Positions 59,915 through 64,000 of a DNA stretch of 64,000 nucleotides are shown piece after piece. Position 1 is the first letter of the stretch. Each line of letters starts with the position of its first letter. The position numbers and the translations under genes were made by a program. The notes beneath the pieces are model-generated. The model saw only the letters and a program-made list of their open reading frames with translations. It was not told the origin of the DNA and ran no database searches. Origin of the DNA: Metabacillus dongyingensis (GTDB lineage: Bacteria > Bacillota > Bacilli > Bacillales > Bacillaceae); assembly GCF_019933155.2 (NCBI RefSeq), contig NZ_CP082944.1, positions 4,714,001 to 4,778,000 of the forward strand, given 5' to 3'.

Positions 59915-60169
59915 TTTTTCAGATTCTTTTTCCACCAGGTCAAAGACATGCTGCCATGTTTTTTTATCGAAGACGTCTGTTGGCTTTCCATCACCGAGTA
60001 CACCGTAGCCAATCATCGCACCGCTGATTGCGGCAATGGCCATGAAAAAAAGCAATAAAACAATGCGCAGCCAGATCGGAAATAGTCTGATTCTGATTTT
60101 GCGGCTGCTGGATTCTTCTGTTTTTTTCGTTTCTTTCATTTCTTCACGAGACCGTTCGTTTGTACTCAC
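59912..60169 (-). CDS. EpuA-like small membrane protein (annotated in relatives as RNA polymerase subunit beta-like)
   Basis: This 85-residue protein has a charged N-terminal 30 residues (Arg/Lys/Glu/Ser-rich) and then RIRLFPIWLRIVLLLFFMAI, which is the EpuA-family signature and single membrane helix. A short extracellular tail with GYGVLGDGKPTDVF follows. Relatives carry the misleading name DNA-directed RNA polymerase subunit beta; nothing here supports polymerase function. It starts 17 bp after flhP and so is the third gene of the flhO-flhP unit. Confidence 0.75.
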   Translation of the reverse strand: MSTNERSREEMKETKKTEESSSRKIRIRLFPIWLRIVLLLFFMAIAAISGAMIGYGVLGDGKPTDVFDKKTWQHVFDLVEKESEK

Positions 60170-60186
60170 TGTAAAAACCCCTTTGT

Positions 60187-60978
60187 TTATCTCACGCTAT
60201 TGATTAACCCGAGCATTTGATCGCCCATGGTGATAGATTTTGAGTTTAATTGATAAGACCTCTGAGCTACCATCAGCTCAGTCATTTCTTTTGAAAGATC
60301 GACATTTGACATTTCAAGTGCACCTTGCTGAACGCCAATTTGATCACGGTTCAAAAACTCGATCGTGCCGTTTGGTGCGTTCTCATTTAAAGCGTACCGA
60401 TTTCCGCCCTGTTTTTCAAGCATAGATTGCTGATTTACCCCAACTATTCCTAATTGAACGGACTGATTGCCCGGATCTGCCGTTAATCTGCCATCAGGTG
60501 TTACCTTCATATTTTCAAACGTATCATCAAAGAAAATCGGATTTTGATTTTCATCAAGAACAGCGTGGCCTTCAGATGTGACAAGCTGAAGCTGCGCATT
60601 TTCTGCAGGATTCAAATATAGAGCTCCATCACGTGTATACTGCACCTCACCGCTTACTTCTACTTGCAGGAATTGGCCAGGCTTTGTCAGGGCAAGGTCA
60701 AACTCCCGATTTGTCACCTTGATGCTGCCTTGGGTATACACGGTTTGTCCCGTTACCATCGCTCCGACTCCAGGCCGAACGCCAAGAGCTGTCGACCGCC
60801 CAGCAGGGTCGTCCTGAAGTCCGGCATTGTTTATTTGCTGATTAAGGAGTTCCGAGAAGCCTGTTTGTGTGCGCTTGTAGCCTTGTGTATCAATGTTTGC
60901 CATGTTATTTCCGATCAGATCCAGCTGTTTTTGCAGCTGACCTAATGTATTTGCAGCCGTAATCATCGAACGTAGCAT
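60187..60978 (-). CDS. flhP: Flagellar hook-basal body rod protein FlhP
   Basis: This 263-residue protein is of the FlgF/FlgG rod and hook family. The N-terminal rod motif LGQLQKQLDLIGNNMANIDTQGYKR and the C-terminal SNVDLSKEMTELMVAQRSYQLNSKSI form the coiled coil of rod proteins, with a beta domain between them. It follows flhO after 13 bp. In B. subtilis, FlhO and FlhP are rod components made under sigma-D. Exported by the flagellar type III system, hence no signal peptide. Confidence 0.92.
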   Translation of the reverse strand: MLRSMITAANTLGQLQKQLDLIGNNMANIDTQGYKRTQTGFSELLNQQINNAGLQDDPAGRSTALGVRPGVGAMVTGQTVYTQGSIKVTNREFDLALTKPGQFLQVEVSGEVQYTRDGALYLNPAENAQLQLVTSEGHAVLDENQNPIFFDDTFENMKVTPDGRLTADPGNQSVQLGIVGVNQQSMLEKQGGNRYALNENAPNGTIEFLNRDQIGVQQGALEMSNVDLSKEMTELMVAQRSYQLNSKSITMGDQMLGLINSVR

Positions 60979-60991
60979 GCTTATCCCCCTA

Positions 60992-61810
60992 TTATCTTAC
61001 CCTGCCGATTTCATTCACGGCTTTATCCATACTTCTATCGTAAGCCTGCAGCACTTTTTGATTCGCTTCAAAAGCGCGGTAAGCTGTCATCATTTCGGTA
61101 TACGATTTGGAAACGTCGACATTTGAGCCTTCCACATAACCCTGCTTTAGCTGATACGAAATTTCAGGATTATTGACCGCAGTCGGCAATCCATTTCCAT
61201 CCTCGGTCCGGTAAAGACCATTTCCTTCTTTAATTAACGTTCTTGTGTCACCGGCAAAGACAATTTCGATTTGTGCCTGTTCAACCCCATCCACTCTAAC
61301 CGTTCCGTCTGATGTGATTTCGAATTGATCTGAAGCAACTGAAATGGGCTGGCCGTTCGTTCCTAAAACAGGGTTGCCTGCAAGAGTAAGCTCGCCGTTT
61401 TCATTTCGTGTAAACTGTCCATTGCGTGTGTAGCGCAATTCAAAAGCTTGATTCTGCACTGCAAAAAGCAAAGCACCTTTCGCATTCGTCTCCTCATTAT
61501 AGGGAACCAGCTCTTCAACTAAGGCAACATCGCTGGAGAGACCTGTTTCACGGAGATCGCCCTGTGTAAATTGAGGAATCATCTCTTGAAGATACACGCC
61601 AGTATTCAGCGTTCCGACAGCCTGCGTGGCAGGAGCAGGAACCTTGCTGCTTTCAACTCTTTTCAAAAGCATTTCCGGGAATGCCTTTAGCGCTGCCTGA
61701 TCCGATTTATATCCAGGTGTATTCGCATTGGCTATGTTATTTGACAGCATCTCTGTTCTCCGCTGCTGGGCAAGCATCCCTGCTGTCGCTGTATAAAAAC
61801 CTCGTAGCAT
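60992..61810 (-). CDS. flhO: Flagellar hook-basal body rod protein FlhO
   Basis: This 272-residue paralogue of FlhP has MLAQQRRTEMLSNNIANANTPGYK at the N-terminus and EGSNVDVSKSYTEMMTAYRAFEANQKVLQAYD at the C-terminus. It is the first gene of the leftward flhO-flhP unit. GAGGTGAAAG precedes the ATG. A sigma-D promoter with exact 15-bp spacing lies about 130 bp upstream. The main flagellar operon is not in the window, as in B. subtilis, where flhOP is a separate locus next to mbl. Confidence 0.92.
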   Translation of the reverse strand: MLRGFYTATAGMLAQQRRTEMLSNNIANANTPGYKSDQAALKAFPEMLLKRVESSKVPAPATQAVGTLNTGVYLQEMIPQFTQGDLRETGLSSDVALVEELVPYNEETNAKGALLFAVQNQAFELRYTRNGQFTRNENGELTLAGNPVLGTNGQPISVASDQFEITSDGTVRVDGVEQAQIEIVFAGDTRTLIKEGNGLYRTEDGNGLPTAVNNPEISYQLKQGYVEGSNVDVSKSYTEMMTAYRAFEANQKVLQAYDRSMDKAVNEIGRVR

Positions 61811-61936
61811 TCTTTCACCTCATAAGAGATTCATTCTCTTTTTTCGACAATTTTTTCTATTTTCATTATATCTGACTATTTGGAACATCACCGTAAAAAT
61901 TTATAAGTTTCATAAAAAATCGAAGGTACACTCTTA

Positions 61937-61963
61937 AAATCGGCACGATTGACGAAAGGTTTA
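61937..61963 (-). promoter_or_regulatory. Sigma-D promoter of flhO-flhP
   Basis: On the minus strand TAAA (61960-61963) and GCCGATTT (61937-61944) are separated by exactly 15 bp. The consensus is TAAA-N15-GCCGATAT, so 11 of 12 positions match. Confidence 0.82.
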
Positions 61964-61982
61964 TAGGAAGTGAGAAAAAACA

Positions 61983-62013
61983 AAAAAACACCAGTCCAAA
62001 AACTGATGTTTTT
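61983..62013 (-). terminator. Intrinsic terminator of mbl
   Basis: AAAACACCAGT and ACTGATGTTTT form a stem with one mismatch, with a U-run on the minus strand, 11 bases past the mbl stop. Confidence 0.82.
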
Positions 62014-62023
62014 CAATAATCAA

Positions 62024-63025
62024 TTATCCAAACTTGCGTCTACTAAGGCGATCGACGTTATCAAGCATGATGCCTGTGCCGATTGCTACACAGTCCATTG
62101 GATTTTCTGCGATTAAGACAGGAACCTTTAATTCTTCTGCCATCAACTGATCCAGACCGTTCAGAAGGGCTCCGCCGCCTGTTAAGATGACGCCGCGGTC
62201 GATGATGTCCGCAGAGAGTTCAGGAGGTGTGCGCTCGAGTACGCTTTTTGCAGTTTGAATGATGAGGGCTACTGATTCACGCAGTGCGCCTTCAACTTCT
62301 TCAGAATTAACGGTAATGGTACGGGGCAGACCTGATACCATGTCTCTGCCGCGAATGGCAATTTCTTCGTTGCGTCCGCCTGGGAACACTGTCGCTACTT
62401 GCGTTTTAATATCCTCAGCCGTACGTTCACCAATTAAGAGCTTGTACTCTTTTTTGATGTAATTTAAGATTTCCATGTCGAACTTGTCCCCAGCCATCTT
62501 AATAGAAGAGGCGGTGACAATATCGCCCATTGAAAGGACTGCGACATCTGTCGTTCCACCGCCAATATCTACTACCATATTTCCGCTTGGCTGAAAAATG
62601 TCCATGCCGGCGCCAATTGCTGCGACCTTTGGTTCTTCTTCAAGATAAACGTATTTTCCGCCGCTCTTTTCAGCAGCTTCTTTAATGGCTTTTTGCTCAA
62701 CAGAGGTGATATTCGTCGGACAGCAGATGAGCATCCGCGGTTTCGTGAATAAACCCTTTACATTTAATTTGTTGATAAAATGCTTGAGCATAGCTTCTGT
62801 TACTTCAAAATCAGCGATGACTCCGTCTTTTAATGGACGAATCGCAACAATATTCCCAGGAGTACGTCCTACCATTCTTCTTGCTTCTTCTCCAACAGCA
62901 AGAACCTTGCCCGTGTTCTTATTAAGTGCAACTACAGATGGCTCGTTTAAGACGATGCCTTTTCCTTTTACGTGAATTAGTACATTTGCAGTACCAAGGT
63001 CAATTCCTATATCCCTTGCAAACAT
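62024..63025 (-). CDS. mbl: MreB-like actin homologue Mbl
   Basis: This 333-residue bacterial actin directs cylindrical wall growth. It has MFARDIGIDLGTANVLIHVKG at the phosphate-1 loop, MVVDIGGGTTDVAVLSMG at phosphate-2, and VILTGGGALLNGLDQLM at the adenosine loop. It is closely similar throughout to B. subtilis Mbl. I chose the ATG at 63023-63025 to match that N-terminus; AAGGAGG lies 11 bases upstream, and an ATG nine bases earlier is too close to it. It lies downstream of spoIIID, as in B. subtilis. Confidence 0.95.
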   Translation of the reverse strand: MFARDIGIDLGTANVLIHVKGKGIVLNEPSVVALNKNTGKVLAVGEEARRMVGRTPGNIVAIRPLKDGVIADFEVTEAMLKHFINKLNVKGLFTKPRMLICCPTNITSVEQKAIKEAAEKSGGKYVYLEEEPKVAAIGAGMDIFQPSGNMVVDIGGGTTDVAVLSMGDIVTASSIKMAGDKFDMEILNYIKKEYKLLIGERTAEDIKTQVATVFPGGRNEEIAIRGRDMVSGLPRTITVNSEEVEGALRESVALIIQTAKSVLERTPPELSADIIDRGVILTGGGALLNGLDQLMAEELKVPVLIAENPMDCVAIGTGIMLDNVDRLSRRKFG

Positions 63026-63086
63026 TCTTACCATATCCTCCTTGCAATCTGATCCCAGCAATTCCTACTTTGTGCCCTAATTTCAT

Positions 63087-63092
63087 ATTGTA
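63087..63092 (-). promoter_or_regulatory. Extended -10 element upstream of mbl
   Basis: On the minus strand TGATACAAT contains a good -10 (TACAAT) with a TG extension, about 62 bp before the mbl start. No strong -35 is seen. Confidence 0.45.
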
Positions 63093-63174
63093 TCATAAAT
63101 CACTAAAAAAAGTATGAAATTGTAAAATTTCCTGTTGGGATTTGTCGAAATTGCAAGAAAGACAGGTGATTTCT

Positions 63175-63450
63175 TTATTTTACTGGTTCTTCCTGAAGGA
63201 TATCCTCCTTCCGATACTTAAGCTTCGTTGCTTCCCCGCCTCTTAAATGGCGTATCGATTTATGATAATCAAGGATTTCTTTCACTTCATTCGCAAGCTC
63301 TGGATTAATTTCAGGCAGTCTTTCAGTCAAATCTTTATGGACAGTACTTTTAGAAACGCCAAATTCCTTCGCAATCACGCGAACAGTTTTCCTCGTCTCC
63401 ACGATATACTTTCCAATCTTGATAGTACGTTCTTTGATGTAATCGTGCAC
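63175..63450 (-). CDS. spoIIID: Sporulation transcriptional regulator SpoIIID
   Basis: This 91-residue mother-cell regulator activates and represses sigma-E and sigma-K genes during sporulation. It has a helix-turn-helix (TVRVIAKEFGVSKSTVHKDL, about residues 22-41) and the basic C-terminal segment HLRGGEATKLKYRKE that also binds DNA. It is almost identical to B. subtilis SpoIIID. The start codon is GTG, with GGGAGGTCG upstream. That ribosome binding site directly follows the stop of the small upstream usd frame, so translation is probably coupled. Confidence 0.96.
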   Translation of the reverse strand: MHDYIKERTIKIGKYIVETRKTVRVIAKEFGVSKSTVHKDLTERLPEINPELANEVKEILDYHKSIRHLRGGEATKLKYRKEDILQEEPVK

Positions 63451-63464
63451 ACCACTCGACCTCC

Positions 63465-63578
63465 CTAAAATGGATGTGAGAAGTGTGAAATGAGACTCGC
63501 ATACTTAATTACAGCAGCCATTTTCCGCGTAGCTGAATGTATAATAGCACCATTGCTGCGTTTACGAAAAATATTCAC
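63465..63578 (-). CDS. usd: Usd leader peptide, 37 residues, upstream of spoIIID
   Basis: The frame starts GTG after GAGGTGAGGG and encodes MNIFRKRSNGAIIHSATRKM, ending KYASLISHFSHPF. Its TAG stop abuts the spoIIID ribosome binding site (TTTTAGGGAGGTC). In B. subtilis, translation of usd is required for translation of spoIIID (established knowledge). Position, size and the overlap of stop and ribosome binding site fit that arrangement. Confidence 0.8.
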   Translation of the reverse strand: MNIFRKRSNGAIIHSATRKMAAVIKYASLISHFSHPF

Positions 63579-63618
63579 GATCCCTCACCTCATACACTCT
63601 CTTTGTTAGGTTTGTAAC

Positions 63619-63647
63619 ATTTTATTAGCTTGGATGAAGATATATGC
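63619..63647 (-). promoter_or_regulatory. Sigma-E-like promoter of usd-spoIIID
   Basis: On the minus strand GCATATA (63641-63647) and AATAAAAT (63619-63626) are 14 bp apart. They resemble the sigma-E consensus KMATATT and CATACANT at 6 of 7 and about 6 of 8 positions. It lies 41 bp before the usd start. Confidence 0.6.
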
Positions 63648-63845
63648 TAAAAAGTCAAGAGGGACAAGGGATTTGTGCGAATTTTTTTATAAATTGCGGT
63701 TTTAAAGGCAGAAATTCGGGTTATTGCATCCGAAAATATGTGGAAAGAAATGAACTTTGGAGAAATTTAAATCAATTAGAATGTTTCATTGCTTTCGTTA
63801 TTTCCCAAGAAATTTGTCGATTTAGGCCAGGGGACTGAACGTAAA
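63648..63845. other. Intergenic region between spoIIQ and usd-spoIIID
   Basis: Apart from the sigma-E-like promoter at its left and the spoIIQ terminator at its right, no gene or recognisable site is seen in these 200 bases. A 64-codon plus-strand frame here has no ribosome binding site or recognisable protein features. Confidence 0.5.
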
Positions 63846-63878
63846 ACAAAAAAAATAGTCTATCCCTATTGGATAGAC
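63846..63878 (-). terminator. Intrinsic terminator of spoIIQ
   Basis: GTCTATCC and GGATAGAC form a perfect 8-bp stem with a five-base loop, followed on the minus strand by a run of eight U residues. Confidence 0.85.
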
Positions 63879-63898
63879 AATCTATATGTTGTAGCTTA

Positions 63899-64000
63899 TT
63901 AAGCGTTTTTTGTGCTGATTGAAGCTTCAGATTGGTCTTGTGAATTCCCTTTTTCTGATCCTTCTTTACCAGCGTCTTCTTTTTCTTTGTCTTCTTCAGC
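63899..64000 (-). CDS. spoIIQ: C-terminal end of a lysine/glutamate-rich protein, probably SpoIIQ
   Basis: Only the last 33 codons are in the window. They encode an acidic, Lys/Glu-rich tail (AEEDKEKEDAGKEGSEKGNS, ending SISTKNA) with two tandem stop codons and a terminator after them. SpoIIQ, the LytM-like forespore protein of the SpoIIIA-SpoIIQ channel, is encoded upstream of spoIIID in Bacillus relatives and has a charged, low-complexity C-terminus, so it is the best candidate. The catalytic-like LytM domain lies beyond the edge, so the call rests on synteny. Confidence 0.55.
   Translation of the reverse strand, partial: AEEDKEKEDAGKEGSEKGNSQDQSEASISTKNA

Noticed and set aside
59912..60169. 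RNA polymerase subunit beta identity for the EpuA-like protein
   Set aside because: The protein is 85 residues with one membrane helix; the name used in databases for this family is not supported by any polymerase motif.
63644..63838. 64-codon plus-strand frame between spoIIQ and spoIIID
   Set aside because: No ribosome binding site, no hydrophobic or domain pattern, and it opposes flanking genes in a short intergenic region.
1..64000. Prophage, transposon or integron
   Set aside because: No integrase, transposase, terminal inverted repeats or phage structural genes were found on either strand.

Overview
The window comes from an endospore-forming Bacillaceae bacterium. The right end carries a block familiar from Bacillus subtilis: spoIIQ (3' end), usd, spoIIID, mbl, flhO, flhP, fabZ, ywpF, ssbB, ywqA, ywqB and ywqCDEF-type genes. 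Ribosome binding sites are strong and GGAGG-like, GTG and TTG starts are common, and intrinsic terminators are abundant. No tRNA, rRNA, CRISPR array, transposase or phage gene was seen.

Region 1 (1 to about 34.1 kb) is a large glycan catabolism locus, mostly on the minus strand. Two ABC sugar importers lack their own ATPase: an LplABC-like set at 8.0-11.6 kb beside a YesL-like membrane protein and a membrane-anchored AraC regulator on the plus strand, and a MalFG-like set at 29.8-33.0 kb behind a LacI-type regulator. Around them lie apparently cytoplasmic glycosidases: GH85 endo-beta-N-acetylglucosaminidase, GH125 alpha-1,6-mannosidase, a GH38-like (DUF5054) enzyme, GH29 alpha-L-fucosidase and a 1034-residue clan A glycosidase. 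There are also five AP-endonuclease-type TIM barrel or Gfo/Idh proteins, an ROK kinase, an aldo/keto reductase, a GDPD phosphodiesterase, a PHP metallohydrolase, and an oxidative set of two SDRs and a UxaA-like dehydratase. GH85, GH125, the GH38-like enzyme and GH29 together point to import and intracellular breakdown of eukaryotic N-glycans or fungal mannan-type glycans. The two phosphoesterases suggest phosphate-decorated substrates. These substrate assignments are inference.

Region 2 (34.4 to 49.6 kb) is a visibly AT-richer exopolysaccharide locus read on the minus strand: ywqC/ywqD/ywqE-type tyrosine kinase and phosphatase genes, UDP-glucose dehydrogenase, GalU, an initiating sugar transferase, a Wzy-like polymerase, an Alg14/Alg13-like split glycosyltransferase, a pyruvyltransferase-family protein, a GT4 glycosyltransferase and a MurJ-type flippase. 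After a terminator come a secreted repeat protein and an alginate-lyase-family protein. A C-terminal remnant of mannose-6-phosphate isomerase marks the junction between regions 1 and 2.

Region 3 (49.8 to 64.0 kb) is mainly chromosomal backbone: two tiny unannotated-size genes, the ywqB/ywqA SWIM and SNF2 pair, a 30-residue gene behind it, a coiled-coil protein with 42-bp DNA repeats, ssbB with a good ComK box, ywpF, an acidic lipoprotein, a NERD-domain protein, fabZ, an EpuA-like membrane protein, flhP and flhO behind a near-consensus sigma-D promoter, mbl, spoIIID with the usd leader and a sigma-E-like promoter, and the end of spoIIQ.

Two non-coding repeat systems stand out: a 52-bp tandem array of eight units at 22.36-22.79 kb, and a dispersed element in three copies (55.0, 58.95 and 59.23 kb) with an internal period of 21 bp.
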